Assembly: GCA_019636945.1 (NCBI GenBank)
Contig: JAHBWO010000001.1
Coordinates: 29,028 to 93,027, forward strand
DNA: 64,000 nucleotides
Source: Nitrospira sp.
GTDB lineage: Bacteria; Nitrospirota; Nitrospiria; Nitrospirales; Nitrospiraceae
Direction: 5' to 3'
Part shown: piece after piece, positions 26,118-35,407 of the stretch
How positions within the stretch are numbered: the first letter of the stretch is position 1
Layout: each line of letters begins with the position of its first letter
Position numbers and translations under genes: made by a program
The notes under the pieces: generated by a model
Told to the model about the DNA's origin: nothing
Database searches by the model: none
The model's input: the letters and a program-made list of their open reading frames with translations, nothing else

Positions 26118-26429
26118 TCAGATTTGCATCCGTTGAATTTCCTCGTAAGCGGTCACCAGCTTGTTCCTGACCTGCATCATCAATTGGAACGACACATCCG
26201 CTTGCTGCAGCGCAACCATGGTCCGATGAATGTCTTGCGTCTCGCCGGTCATGAGCGCATCGACCGCCCGACTCGCTTCCTTTTGCGCATCGTTGACATT
26301 GCCGATCGCCGACTTGAGCGAATCGAGGAATCCTGGTCCGCCTGCTTTTCCAGTCGTGCCCGTGGATCCAGTCGATGCCACATCGACAATAGGAGCGATG
26401 CCGGATGCCACACCAGTGATTGGCCCCAT
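26118..26429 (-). CDS. fliE: Flagellar hook-basal body protein FliE
   Basis: FliE joins the MS-ring to the rod. The 103-residue product has a Gly/Thr-rich N-terminus and the conserved C-terminal region DVSFQLMMQVRNKLVTAYEE, IQRMQI. The second of two adjacent ATGs (26429) is five bases from GGGAGG and is preferred; the first (26432) overlaps the flgC stop as TAATG. It lies 33 bases before fliF. Confidence 0.94.
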   Translation of the reverse strand: MGPITGVASGIAPIVDVASTGSTGTTGKAGGPGFLDSLKSAIGNVNDAQKEASRAVDALMTGETQDIHRTMVALQQADVSFQLMMQVRNKLVTAYEEIQRMQI

Positions 26430-26431
26430 CA

Positions 26432-26881
26432 TTACCTCCCGATTTCCAGCGCCTTGTTCCACATCGTGCGTGTCGCATTGATCGCCTGCACGTTCGCTTC
26501 ATACGCGCGCGACGCCCCGATCATATTCACCATTTCCTCCATCACATTGACGTTGGGAAGCCGGACGAATCCTTTTGGATCGGCATCCGGATGGTGTGGA
26601 TCGTAGATGAGTTGCCCGGGCTTGGGATCTTCTTGCACCCGTGAAACAGAAACCCCTTCAAGAGCATGGGCCGATGGGCCCACAGCCACCTGCCGAAACG
26701 ATCGCTGAAATGCACTGGGAACCGCCGTCGATCGAAAGACCACGTCCCGCCGCTTATACGGACCGCCTGACGGCGTTTTCGTCGACTGCGCGTTGGCAAG
26801 ATTGCTGGCAATGACGTTGAGTCGTCGCCGTTGGGCATCTAACCCGGACACCGAGACAGCCAGACTGTCGGACATCTCCAT
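26432..26881 (-). CDS. flgC: Flagellar proximal rod protein FlgC
   Basis: FlgC is a proximal rod subunit. The 149-residue protein carries VSGLDAQRRRLNVIASNLAN, then PYKRRDVVFRS, DPKGFVRLPNVNVMEEMVNM, and the C-terminal SRAYEANVQAINATRTMWNK, as in other FlgC proteins. The ATG at 26881 has AGGAGG six bases upstream. It lies between flgB and fliE. Confidence 0.96.
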   Translation of the reverse strand: MEMSDSLAVSVSGLDAQRRRLNVIASNLANAQSTKTPSGGPYKRRDVVFRSTAVPSAFQRSFRQVAVGPSAHALEGVSVSRVQEDPKPGQLIYDPHHPDADPKGFVRLPNVNVMEEMVNMIGASRAYEANVQAINATRTMWNKALEIGR

Positions 26882-26949
26882 AGGAAACCTCCTAGGTATC
26901 AAGAATGACTCGTCAACCGCCTCCCTGAGGTGGGAGGCTCAGCAATTCG

Positions 26950-27360
26950 TTAACGTCCCTCCCGTATGGCATTCAACAGCCCGTGAAACTTCTTCGAAAG
27001 GATGGTGGCGGCAGCGTTATACTGCATGACGTTTTCGGACAACTTCGCCATCTCCAATTCGAGATTGACCGAGTTGGCATCGAGCGGAATGTCGCCGGCC
27101 GGCACTTCATTGAGCTTTCCGGTCACGGCCTGCACTCCCTCCGCCCCCCTGAGCCCAAAATGCCGCGGCTGGGTCGCCGCCAGGACAATGGGGAGACGCC
27201 CCTTGTGTGCCGACTGCAGTTGATCCATGAACGTCAGCTCCGATGCACGATAGCCCGGCGTTTCTTCGTTGGCGAGATTGGAGGCGATGACCCGTTGCCG
27301 ACCACTACGAAGGTCGAGCGTGCGCTCCAACAACCGCATTGTTCGATCGAAGATCGTCAT
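26950..27360 (-). CDS. flgB: Flagellar proximal rod protein FlgB
   Basis: FlgB is the first rod subunit. The 136-residue product contains RSGRQRVIASNLANEETPGY, RASELTFMDQLQ and the C-terminal LSENVMQYNAAATILSKKFH, diagnostic of FlgB. The ATG at 27360 was chosen because GGAGT precedes it. A sigma-54 promoter sequence lies 38-53 bases upstream, making flgB the lead gene of the basal-body operon. Confidence 0.95.
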   Translation of the reverse strand: MTIFDRTMRLLERTLDLRSGRQRVIASNLANEETPGYRASELTFMDQLQSAHKGRLPIVLAATQPRHFGLRGAEGVQAVTGKLNEVPAGDIPLDANSVNLELEMAKLSENVMQYNAAATILSKKFHGLLNAIREGR

Positions 27361-27397
27361 ACTCCTAACTCCTTTCAGCGTGACATCCCCTCGTCCT

Positions 27398-27413
27398 TGC
27401 AACCTGGATGCCC
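27398..27413 (-). promoter_or_regulatory. Sigma-54 promoter for flgB operon
   Basis: The minus-strand sequence GGGCATCCAGGTTGCA keeps GG at -24, GC at -12 and the TTGC element with right spacing; positions 1 and 7 differ from the consensus. The start point near 27387 gives a leader of about 27 bases, the same geometry as flgF and fliK. Confidence 0.7.
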
Positions 27414-27544
27414 GTCTTCACATGCAAAGGTCACCCGCCGACGCAGTTCCAGGCTGCACGTCCTGGGTTCAGCCCTCCCGCCTCTTCAGCACTCAGTCAC
27501 ACACATGGATTGCCTGGAACAAATTTGCCCATCGGCAATTCTGG

Positions 27545-28960
27545 TTACCCTCCCGGCGAACTGGACGCCGAGTGTTCGCCCTCCCGATACTCCCGGAGTT
27601 TGTTGCGAAGCGTGCGAATGCTGATGCCCAACTCTTTCGCCGCATGCGTCCGATTGTCTTTCACACGGGCCAAGGTTTTGAAAATCAGCTCTCGCTCCAT
27701 CTCCCACAGCGACCCATTGGCCGGTTGCGCTGCACGCACAAACGGGATGGTGACCTCCTCGCTCCGTTCAGGAGGACAATGTTCCGGCAAGATCGCGCCC
27801 TGGCCGGCCAACAACAACGCCCGTTCCATCACGTTCTCCAACTCACGCACATTTCCTTTCCAGGGCAGCCGTTGCAAATGTGCCAGAGCCCCGTCCGACA
27901 CCACCGGGGGAGTTAGACCGTTTCTCATGGCCGATTGGTTCACAAAGTGGCGCGCGAGGATGGGAATATCGACGATCCGCTCGCGTAACGGTGGCACCGT
28001 TACGGGAAAGACGTTTAATCGATAATAGAGATCTTCGCGAAAGCGGCCTTGCTCAACCTCCCGATAGAGCACACGGTTCGTCGTGGCGATGACACGAATG
28101 TTGACGGGAACTGGGTCACGCCCGCCGATCCGATCGACCTCACGTTCCTGCAGGACGCGTAACAGTTTCGCCTGGAGGGCCAGATTCATTTCGCTGATTT
28201 CGTCCAAGAGGAGGGTGCCGGTGTGAGCCATCTCGAACTTCCCGACTTTCCGGATGACGGCACCGGTAAAGGCACCCCGCTCATGACCGAAGAGTTCACT
28301 CTCCAATAATCCATCGGGAAGCGCGGCACAGTTCACCGCAATAAACGGTCGATGGGCCCGTGGACTTCGCAAGTGGATAAACCGGGCCAGCAACTCTTTG
28401 CCCGTTCCGCTTTCGCCATGAATCAGGACGGTGGCTTGACTGGAGGCCACGCCTTCTATCGTGCTCAGGAGTCTCACCATCCCCGGATCTTGGCTGAGCA
28501 GGGCTCGGTGTTCCACTTGATGAACCGGCTGACCCAGTGCAACCCCTTCCTCACGGCCTGCTTTGAGATTGGCAATCGCCCGTTCCAGCACATCCATGGA
28601 AAATGGCTTCAGCAGATATTCGCTGGCTCCCAGCTTCATGGCCTCAACGGCGGTTTCAACCGTCCCATAGGCCGTCATGAGGACAATCGCCGTCTGAGGG
28701 GCGCGGGCCTTCATCTCCTTGATCAGCTCGAGACCAGTGAGGCGCGGCATGCGCAAATCGGTCAAGACCAACCAAGGACGAAACTTTGTGATCCGCTCCA
28801 ATGCCTCTGTCCCATCAACCGCTCCCTGTACGGCATAGCCGAGTCGCCTGATAGTTTCCATCAAGGCGATGCGCATCGACGGATCGTCGTCAACGACCAG
28901 AATCCGCTCCTGCTCCTCACCGGTTTCTGCCGTCGGGACTTGCTTCTCACGGTCACTCAT
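27545..28960 (-). CDS. NtrC-type sigma-54 response regulator (FlrC/FleR-like)
   Basis: This 471-residue regulator has a receiver domain (RILVVDDDPSMRIAL, phosphoacceptor in LVLTDLRMPRLTGLE). An AAA+ sigma-54 activation domain follows with Walker A GESGTGKELLARF, the sigma-54 contact GAFTGAVIRK and LLLDEISEMNLALQAKLLRV. It ends in a Fis-type HTH (RTHAAKELGISIRTLRNKLR). The ATG at 28960 overlaps the kinase stop by eight bases and follows GGAGG. It is the cognate regulator of the kinase and most likely activates the sigma-54 promoters of the structural operons, like FlrC or FleR. Confidence 0.88.
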   Translation of the reverse strand: MSDREKQVPTAETGEEQERILVVDDDPSMRIALMETIRRLGYAVQGAVDGTEALERITKFRPWLVLTDLRMPRLTGLELIKEMKARAPQTAIVLMTAYGTVETAVEAMKLGASEYLLKPFSMDVLERAIANLKAGREEGVALGQPVHQVEHRALLSQDPGMVRLLSTIEGVASSQATVLIHGESGTGKELLARFIHLRSPRAHRPFIAVNCAALPDGLLESELFGHERGAFTGAVIRKVGKFEMAHTGTLLLDEISEMNLALQAKLLRVLQEREVDRIGGRDPVPVNIRVIATTNRVLYREVEQGRFREDLYYRLNVFPVTVPPLRERIVDIPILARHFVNQSAMRNGLTPPVVSDGALAHLQRLPWKGNVRELENVMERALLLAGQGAILPEHCPPERSEEVTIPFVRAAQPANGSLWEMERELIFKTLARVKDNRTHAAKELGISIRTLRNKLREYREGEHSASSSPGG

Positions 28961-30251
28961 AAGACGAATCCTCCATGAGGACGATCTCTCCCGCCGATCG
29001 CTCGGCGTCATTGACATCACAGTCTTCGCAACCGGGGCCGGTCTTGGCACTCACGTCTCCGGCTACCGAAGGATGAGGGAGTATGATTGAACAGGCCGTG
29101 CCCTGCCCCACCGTGCTCTCGACGTCGATCCGTCCATGGTGGGCGTCCACAATGGAATGCACGATGGCGAGCCCCAGACCCGTGCCCTCGTCTTTCGTCG
29201 TAAAAAATGGATCGAACAGGCGCGACCGATGCGCCGGATCGATCCCCATACCGGAATCACGGACGGTCAGTCGTACTGCGGGAGACCCCAGCGTCTGAAG
29301 CGGTTCCTGGGAGAGACTGATTCCTAACTCGCCTCCGTTCGGCATCGCCTGTACGGCATTGACGACCAGGTTCACAACGACCTGTTTCAACTGTCCATCG
29401 TGACACCACAACAATGGCACCTCCCGGCTGATGTCCATACGGATGTTCACGGGTACTTTGGCAATCGCATGAGCGGCCAACTCGATCGAGTCGCTGAGTA
29501 ACGATTCCGTGTCGTGCCACGCGCGGGTCAAGTGCACCGGGCGCATATACAGCAGCAGATTCGCCAACAGACCATCCATCAACCGAACGGCCTGCGAAAT
29601 CTGCTGCGCGTACCGTTGCGTCGGTTCATGCGCGTCGAGGTCTCGTTGCAGCAGAGACGCAAAGAGTTCCACACTGCCCAATGGATTGCGGATCTCATGC
29701 GCGATCCGACCGATCAACTCACCCATCGCGGCGAGCCGATCCTTTCGTTGCAATTGCTCTTCGAGTTGATAGACCCGGGTGATGTCCTGAAGCAGCACAA
29801 GCTGCCCGGAATCATCACCGGAGTCGTTTCGAAGCGGGACCTGGCTGATGGACACCACGCTCTGTCCGATGCGTTGCGGGCGATCAGAGACGGTGAGGCC
29901 TCGCTCCGCCAAGACCTCCGGGATGCGATGATTTCGCAGTTCCACATCGCTCGCCCCAAGGAGCTGCTCCGCGGCGCGATTGCTGCGAGTGATGACCCCG
30001 CATTCGTCCACCACCACCACCCCCGTCGACAACGACTCAAGAATGCCATCCAAGCGCACGCGCATGGCTTCGTTATCGACAAGCTGTCGCCGAAGCGCAT
30101 CGTTGCTCTGCGCAAGTTCGGCATCCATCTCCTCCACCCGTGCCGTGAGCGCACTGTAGGATTGCTGTAACGTATGCGCGGCCTCGTCGAAACTCTGAAA
30201 CGCCGCCTGCAAGAGGGCCCGTTCGTCCGGATTCGTCGCCAGGCTGGTCAT
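28953..30251 (-). CDS. Soluble PAS histidine kinase (FlrB/FleS-like)
   Basis: The 432-residue kinase has no membrane segment. An N-terminal coiled coil (about residues 10-60) leads to a PAS domain (LDGILESLSTGVVVVDECGV). A HisKA domain with H-box GRIAHEIRNPLGSVELFASL and a HATPase domain with VNLVVNAVQAM, DSGMGIDPAHRSRLFDPFFT and GTGLGLAIVHS follow. The cytosolic architecture matches FlrB/FleS kinases that sense early flagellar assembly. It overlaps the TPR gene by four bases (ATGA) and the regulator by eight. Phosphate could also pass to the receiver of FliH, which is inference. Confidence 0.88.
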   Translation of the reverse strand: MTSLATNPDERALLQAAFQSFDEAAHTLQQSYSALTARVEEMDAELAQSNDALRRQLVDNEAMRVRLDGILESLSTGVVVVDECGVITRSNRAAEQLLGASDVELRNHRIPEVLAERGLTVSDRPQRIGQSVVSISQVPLRNDSGDDSGQLVLLQDITRVYQLEEQLQRKDRLAAMGELIGRIAHEIRNPLGSVELFASLLQRDLDAHEPTQRYAQQISQAVRLMDGLLANLLLYMRPVHLTRAWHDTESLLSDSIELAAHAIAKVPVNIRMDISREVPLLWCHDGQLKQVVVNLVVNAVQAMPNGGELGISLSQEPLQTLGSPAVRLTVRDSGMGIDPAHRSRLFDPFFTTKDEGTGLGLAIVHSIVDAHHGRIDVESTVGQGTACSIILPHPSVAGDVSAKTGPGCEDCDVNDAERSAGEIVLMEDSSYE

Positions 30252-32389
30252 AGCCCCTCCGCTTTTCCTGTATGCCGGACCGTCTGCGCGGCCCCCTTGA
30301 GCGAGGCCGAGAGCCGGTTGACCATCTCATCATCCGCGCGGCCGAGTTCCGCCAGCGCCACCGTGGCGCGATCGTATTGCTTCAGTGCAGTCCAGTGCTG
30401 TGCCATTTGCAAGCGAGCCCATTCAGCCTGGCGCACATTGGGTTTTTTCTCCAATACCGACTGATACGCTGCGATCGCTCGTTCGTGCCGATTCAGCCGT
30501 GACAATGTGTCCGCGTAGGTCAACAGCGTATCGGAAGACGCGACCGCCCCGGCCTTGAGACCTTCTTCATACGCGAGCGCCGACTCTTCGAGCTTCTCCA
30601 ACTCTCCCAACGTCTTGGCCAGCTCAAGGTACATCGCGGGACGCTCCCGATGACCGGGATGGCGCAGCAGCCACGTGCGGCACAACTGGAGGAGACCCTG
30701 CATGTCTCGCTGCTGCCGCATAGTCTTCACCAGCAATAGCACGACTTCCCCTTCGTAGGCTCCAAGCGGAAACTGAAAGCGATATCGCTCGAACACCTTC
30801 CGCGCCGCATCGGGGTCGCGCTGATCCAGATAGATTTTGCCAAGCCCGATCAAGGCCGGCTCGATCAACCCTGGCTCGGCGTGCGCCTTGATCACCTGCT
30901 GGTAAAGGCTGCTCCCTTCCGTCGAGAATCCCAGCCGACGATGCGCGTCAGCAATCTGCAGCAAGAGGGGCGATCGCGCATACCGTTGTCTGGCCACAGT
31001 TCCATGCCGATGGAACAAACTGACCACCGTCAGGTCATCCTGCGAGGCGATAGCGGCTTCCATCCATGGAGTCAGCAGCGCAGTCAGGCGGTCTGCCGCT
31101 TTCGCCGCCCAGGGATCGGTCACCTGGGCCGTCTTCAGCGTGATCTCCCGGTAGAGTCCAATCGCCTGGTTCATGTCATGACGCTGCTCTGCCGCTTTCG
31201 CCAGATAAAAGAGGGCCTCGCTCCCAGCTGGGTTTGCCGCTTCTCGCGCGGCAATGTCTTCCAACAGTGCTCGGTACGATGCGGCGTTCTGAAACGGAAC
31301 TGGGACATCGTGCATCATGGCACTGACGGTCCGCCCCAGTGACTCGATGTCGCTGGTCTGCATCGTCTCCGTCTGCTGAGCCGCTAAGCGGAGCTTGGCC
31401 GTCGTGGCCGGCAGGCTATAAGGATAAAGTGCCGGCAGAAGGGCATAGACAAACTCTGCGAGTCGCTGGTTTGCGCCGGCCCTCAGGCTCTCGGCGAGCT
31501 GTAACAGCGCCGCGGGCGTATGCTCATAGCGGGGGTAGAGGTTATACAACAACAGCAGCAACTCCCTTGCGGAGGCGTCATGCTGGAGCCTGATTTCCGT
31601 CACGGCAAATCGGTGAATCGCAAGCGGATCTGCCTTGACCAAACGCGGCCACCGTCGATAGGCGAGGTCGAAGAGCGGTTGGGCGTCGGAATATCGCTGT
31701 TGCCGATACAAGGCATGGGCGAGCCCCAGTGTGGCACCTTGCAACAGCGGCTCGTGCTCCGTCCGCGTGCGCACGTTTGAAAATGCATGCTCCGCCTCGC
31801 TCCACTTGCCCATCGCCATAAACGCATAACCCAGACCAAGCAACGATCGCGGACCATCGAAGTGACGGCTCTCGGCATGCGCCATCGCTTGCTCATAGAA
31901 CACCTGGGCTTCTTGATACCATCCTTGTTCAAAGTAGAGATCACCCATCCGCCACTCTGCTCTCCGGGCATTGACCGACTGCGGATGGTCTCGCACAAGT
32001 TTCTTGTACTCCTGGATTCCCGACGCGCGACCTTGGCCGGAGGAGTCCTCACGAAGAGCCAATTCAATAAGAAATGCCTTGGCCGACGGAACAAGCGGGC
32101 TTTCAGGGTGGTCCGTGATAATCTTGACGAAGAATCGTTGAGCCTCCGCCCACGCTTGCTTCCTGTACGCAGACTGCCCCTCCTGCCAAGCCAACCCATC
32201 GATCCCGGTCGACTGACCTTCCAGACGCGGGCCATCGTCCGGCAAGAGCAGAGCGAGTCGTTCAAGCGGCGCCTGACTTTTCACCGCGGCCGGCCGTCCA
32301 CCGGCGGGCATACCGGGACTCTTCCCCGAGGGAAGCGCCTGTCCGATGACCAGCTGAGGCCCGGCCGCCCAGATGACACTCAGGAGCAT
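30248..32389 (-). CDS. Secreted tetratricopeptide-repeat protein
   Basis: This is a large protein (about 713 residues from the ATG at 32389) with a Sec-type signal (MLLSVIWAAGPQLVIGQA). Many TPR-like helix pairs run throughout, for example EGQSAYRKQAWAEAQRFFVK, LGLGYAFMAMGKWSEAEHAF, LLQIADAHRRLGFSTEGSSL and AYQSVLEKKPNVRQAEWARL. It is probably periplasmic and may act as a scaffold. It is translationally coupled to the kinase and sits under its own sigma-54 promoter, so a flagellar role is likely but unproven. An in-frame GTG at 32422 is the longer alternative start; it would leave almost no leader after the promoter. Confidence 0.8.
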   Translation of the reverse strand: MLLSVIWAAGPQLVIGQALPSGKSPGMPAGGRPAAVKSQAPLERLALLLPDDGPRLEGQSTGIDGLAWQEGQSAYRKQAWAEAQRFFVKIITDHPESPLVPSAKAFLIELALREDSSGQGRASGIQEYKKLVRDHPQSVNARRAEWRMGDLYFEQGWYQEAQVFYEQAMAHAESRHFDGPRSLLGLGYAFMAMGKWSEAEHAFSNVRTRTEHEPLLQGATLGLAHALYRQQRYSDAQPLFDLAYRRWPRLVKADPLAIHRFAVTEIRLQHDASARELLLLLYNLYPRYEHTPAALLQLAESLRAGANQRLAEFVYALLPALYPYSLPATTAKLRLAAQQTETMQTSDIESLGRTVSAMMHDVPVPFQNAASYRALLEDIAAREAANPAGSEALFYLAKAAEQRHDMNQAIGLYREITLKTAQVTDPWAAKAADRLTALLTPWMEAAIASQDDLTVVSLFHRHGTVARQRYARSPLLLQIADAHRRLGFSTEGSSLYQQVIKAHAEPGLIEPALIGLGKIYLDQRDPDAARKVFERYRFQFPLGAYEGEVVLLLVKTMRQQRDMQGLLQLCRTWLLRHPGHRERPAMYLELAKTLGELEKLEESALAYEEGLKAGAVASSDTLLTYADTLSRLNRHERAIAAYQSVLEKKPNVRQAEWARLQMAQHWTALKQYDRATVALAELGRADDEMVNRLSASLKGAAQTVRHTGKAEGL

Positions 32390-32436
32390 CACTCCGACAT
32401 ATGGAAGACGGCATAGATTCACAGCGGGAAGATATC

Positions 32437-32452
32437 AGCAAGGCTCATGCCC
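32437..32452 (-). promoter_or_regulatory. Sigma-54 promoter for the TPR-kinase-regulator operon
   Basis: The minus-strand sequence GGGCATGAGCCTTGCT matches TGGCAYR-N4-TTGCW at all but the first position. The predicted start is near 32426, giving a 37-base leader to the ATG at 32389. It would place the two-component pair under the sigma-54 activator encoded just upstream. Confidence 0.7.
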
Positions 32453-32540
32453 TTCGCCTCACTCAAAATCTTGAGGAAAATCAGGAGAATTATCGAGAGG
32501 AATTGAGAATCAGCCAGAATCGCGTCAGGACTGGCATCGA

Positions 32541-33998
32541 CTAGGTCGGAAGGTCGTCAATCTTTTGACTGGATACGCGGGGCCAGAGCGGAAGCGTTTC
32601 CACATGGGAGCGTGGATCGACTCCCTTGCGTTTCAGCTTTTCAACCAACGTGGTTCGATTCAAGTGGAGCAACTGCGCGGCTCTGGACGTAACCCCATTC
32701 GCTTTGCGCAACGCTTCCATGATGAGATGCTTTTCGTACTGTTCCACTTCTCTCGAGAGATTGATCCCATCGTCGTTGAACCGGATGAACTGTTCCTTGA
32801 ATTCAGGCGTCATCGACCGGCGACCGAATTTTTGAGGCAAGTCCTCGACACCCAGCGTCCCCTGTTTTTTCAGGACAACCAATCGCTCGATCATGTTCTC
32901 CAGCTCGCGAATGTTACCGGGCCAATCGTACTCGATCAAGAACTGCAGCGCCTCAGTCGAAAAGCCCGACACATCCGTATGTTTGCTCTGATTGAACCGG
33001 GCCAGGAAATGCTCAATGAGCAGCGGAATATCGCTTCGGCGTTCGCGAAGAGGAGGAATCAGGATGGGAATGACGTTGAGCCGATAGAAAAGATCTTTCC
33101 GAAATCGCCGTTCCTCCACCTGCAACTCGAGATCCTGATTCGTCGCCGCGATAATGCGCACATCCACATGAATCGTGCGATTGCCTCCGACTCGTTCAAA
33201 CTCCCGCTCTTGCAACACCCGCAGGAGCTTGACCTGCAAGGGAAGGCTCATCTCGCCGATTTCATCAAGAAAGATCGTCCCGCCGTTCGCCAATTCAAAC
33301 CGACCCATCCGCGAATGAGTAGCGCCGGTGAACGCACCTTTTTCGTGTCCGAAGAGTTCCGACTCCAGCAGGTTTTCAGGAATGGCCCCGCAGTTGACCG
33401 GAACGAGCGGGCGGTCCCTTCGCAAACTGTTGAAGTGGAGCATCCGGGCAACCAACTCTTTGCCGGTCCCGCTTTCCCCTTGGATCATGACCGTGCTGTC
33501 GCTGTCGGCGACCTTTTGCACGAACTCCAACACCTGTTGCATTGGCTCACTGACTCCGACCAACTGCTCCAATCGATACTGATCACGGACGGCTTTCCGC
33601 AGCAGGTGGTTTTCCTGTCGCAGCCGATAGAACTCCGCCGCCTTTCGCACCACGACCGCAACCGTCTCAAGATCAAAGGGTTTGGTAATGAACTCAAAGG
33701 CCCCGGACTTCATGGCCCGAACCGCGGTTTCGATCGTCCCGAACCCGGTCATCATGATGGGAATGATTTTGGCATCCTGCTTGGCCAAACGATCGATAAT
33801 CTCCAGCCCATCGATATCGGGCAACTGCAAGTCCGTGATCACGATATGAACGACCGACTCCTTGGCAATGTGAATGGCCGCGTTGCCGTCCTCGGCCATG
33901 GACACACCATAGCCTTCATGCAGAAGCACCTCCTGCAGAATTGCCCGGACGGCCGCATCATCATCGACAATTAATACGTTGACTTGGTTCATACTCAT
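32541..33998 (-). CDS. Sigma-54-dependent response regulator (putative flagellar master activator)
   Basis: The 485-residue protein has an intact receiver (VLIVDDDAAVRAILQEVLL, phosphoacceptor in VITDLQLPDIDGLE). The AAA+ domain has GESGTGKELVARM, GAFTGATHSRMGRFE and IFLDEIGEMSLPLQ. The Fis-type HTH is GVTSRAAQLLHLNRTTLVEK. That HTH resembles FleQ/FlrA (AAQLLHLNRTTLVEKLK), but unlike those it keeps a canonical receiver. It is monocistronic at the head of the flagellar locus, 119 bases before the TPR gene. I infer it sits at the top of the cascade; the ribosome-binding site is weak. Confidence 0.85.
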   Translation of the reverse strand: MSMNQVNVLIVDDDAAVRAILQEVLLHEGYGVSMAEDGNAAIHIAKESVVHIVITDLQLPDIDGLEIIDRLAKQDAKIIPIMMTGFGTIETAVRAMKSGAFEFITKPFDLETVAVVVRKAAEFYRLRQENHLLRKAVRDQYRLEQLVGVSEPMQQVLEFVQKVADSDSTVMIQGESGTGKELVARMLHFNSLRRDRPLVPVNCGAIPENLLESELFGHEKGAFTGATHSRMGRFELANGGTIFLDEIGEMSLPLQVKLLRVLQEREFERVGGNRTIHVDVRIIAATNQDLELQVEERRFRKDLFYRLNVIPILIPPLRERRSDIPLLIEHFLARFNQSKHTDVSGFSTEALQFLIEYDWPGNIRELENMIERLVVLKKQGTLGVEDLPQKFGRRSMTPEFKEQFIRFNDDGINLSREVEQYEKHLIMEALRKANGVTSRAAQLLHLNRTTLVEKLKRKGVDPRSHVETLPLWPRVSSQKIDDLPT

Positions 33999-34404
33999 AA
34001 AATGTGGAATACGAAATGCGTGGCGGGCTTAGAATAATGGCCCACGGCACTCTTTGCAAGCGATATCAATTACTTTTACAAGGGTCGGTAAAACGGAAGT
34101 GGATCGAACATCCAGACATTCTACCCTCCGCCCATCCGACCAGAGGACGAATGCGCGGTCGTGATCCGGACCAGTGCTGCCGCAGGAACCCGCACTGAGA
34201 AGAAACCACATTTCCTCACCGCGCCATCGACGGAGATGGATGCATGTCCTTCACTCATGTCCTGTCGGTCCATCCGGAAGGGGGAGTGCGTCATGCAGCG
34301 TCCTTGTGAACCAACGTTAATCGTTAAGATACCGAAGCCTGACCCTATTAATCTGACAATAGATTGTGCTGGGCTATATCTTATATGGTATAGTACGCTC
34401 GTCC
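33999..34404. other. Intergenic region between sigma-54 regulator and HigB, with higBA promoter
   Basis: No gene is visible in this 406-base divergent gap. Near its right end is a sigma-70-type promoter: -35 CTGACA at 34353-34358 and -10 TATATC at 34375-34380 with a 16-base spacer. It predicts a start near 34387, about 18 bases before the toxin ATG. The local sequence is AT-rich compared with its flanks. No sigma-54 match was found upstream of the regulator gene. Confidence 0.5.
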
Positions 34405-34686
34405 ATGTGGGAGTTCTACGAACACCGTCGAGCGAGCAGGAGCCTTGATCGCCTTCCGGTTGAGTTACTGAAACGCTATGAGAAGTGGAAAGACATCGTG
34501 CAGATCTCAGGCCCGGCAGGCTTGCGTCTCATCAAGGAGTTCCACGATGAGCGGCTTCAAGGAGAATGGGAAGGACATCGATCATCACGACTGAATGTGC
34601 AGTATCGAGTGATCTACAAGGTTGAAGCCCAGCGCATCCTGGTAGTGGTCATGGACGTCACCGCGCACGATTATCGGAGGCAATGA
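34405..34686 (+). CDS. higB: HigB/RelE-family toxin
   Basis: This is a small mRNA-interferase-type toxin of the RelE/HigB superfamily, about 93 residues from the ATG at 34405 (MWEFYEHRRASRSLDRLPVE). Family features are LLKRYEKWKDIVQISGPAGL, then RLQGEWEGHRSSRLNVQYRV and IYKVEAQRILVVVMDVTAHD. The stop overlaps the antitoxin start (ATGA). Toxin-first order is that of higBA. No clear ribosome-binding site precedes it; an upstream in-frame ATG at 34366 lies before the predicted promoter start and is unlikely. Confidence 0.85.
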   Translation: MWEFYEHRRASRSLDRLPVELLKRYEKWKDIVQISGPAGLRLIKEFHDERLQGEWEGHRSSRLNVQYRVIYKVEAQRILVVVMDVTAHDYRRQ

Positions 34687-34952
34687 TGAAAATGAAAGAC
34701 GTTCGTCCGGCAAAAGTACGGACTGCGGTGTCGGTAGGAGGATCCGTTCGGATCGTTCGTGAACTCCAGGGGCTCACGCAGAGCGAACTGGCTCGCAGGA
34801 CCAAAATTCCGCAGTCCACAATCTCAGCGATCGAAAACGACACCATCAATTTGGGCGTCGAACGGGCCAAAACCCTGGCGCTGGTACTGCAATGCCATCC
34901 CGCCGTCCTGGTCTTTCCAGGCTGGGACGTGACCAAACAATCCGCTGCCTAA
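34683..34952 (+). CDS. higA: HigA-like Xre-family antitoxin
   Basis: The 89-residue protein has a Cro/C1-type HTH (VRIVRELQGLTQSELARRTK, then IPQSTISAIENDTINLGVER). It would neutralise the HigB toxin and repress the pair's promoter. Its ATG overlaps the toxin stop. The HTH fills most of the protein, which is short but normal for HigA. The pair lies next to a tRNA fragment and gene-poor DNA, fitting a mobile-island edge. Confidence 0.87.
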   Translation: MMKMKDVRPAKVRTAVSVGGSVRIVRELQGLTQSELARRTKIPQSTISAIENDTINLGVERAKTLALVLQCHPAVLVFPGWDVTKQSAA

Positions 34953-35407
34953 CCACTGACCCGCGATAGTCAGCTCCACTCATCCACCAACCACTCCTCA
35001 CTCGATCCTCAAGCAAGGACAGTGAGCGAAACACGCCTTCCTATTGCTGATCGGCCCAACAAGTGCTTCGTAAATCCATAGCTCAGTCGGACAGCGTATC
35101 AGTCATCTTGACCCATTCTAAATATGTCCACAGATATAATGGACCCACGGCGGGGACGACGGATTGGCCATTATCAATGAGCTCGACGTATTCACCATGC
35201 ATGAAAAGACGCACGACCCCCTTTACTTTCTACATCAAAAATCACTCGGAGTTCGAGGACGTCGGCACTCGCATGCTTGCGCAATGGGCGCAGGGCATGG
35301 CCACCTCGCTTCGTCTTTACCGGACGAAGTCGCCAAGAGACCACTCGGGACACTTGACCCCAAGGCCGAGAGTCTGTAAAAGTGGAACTCCTTCAAATCA
35401 TTAGGAA

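Noticed and set aside
27515..27545. AATTGCC/GGCAAATT hairpin after the NtrC gene as an intrinsic terminator
   Set aside because: The stem is short with a bulge and lacks a real T-run; termination there is not supported.
35063..35404. Plus-strand ORF of 113 codons
   Set aside because: No recognisable family, poor protein-like composition and competing frames in a gene-poor region.
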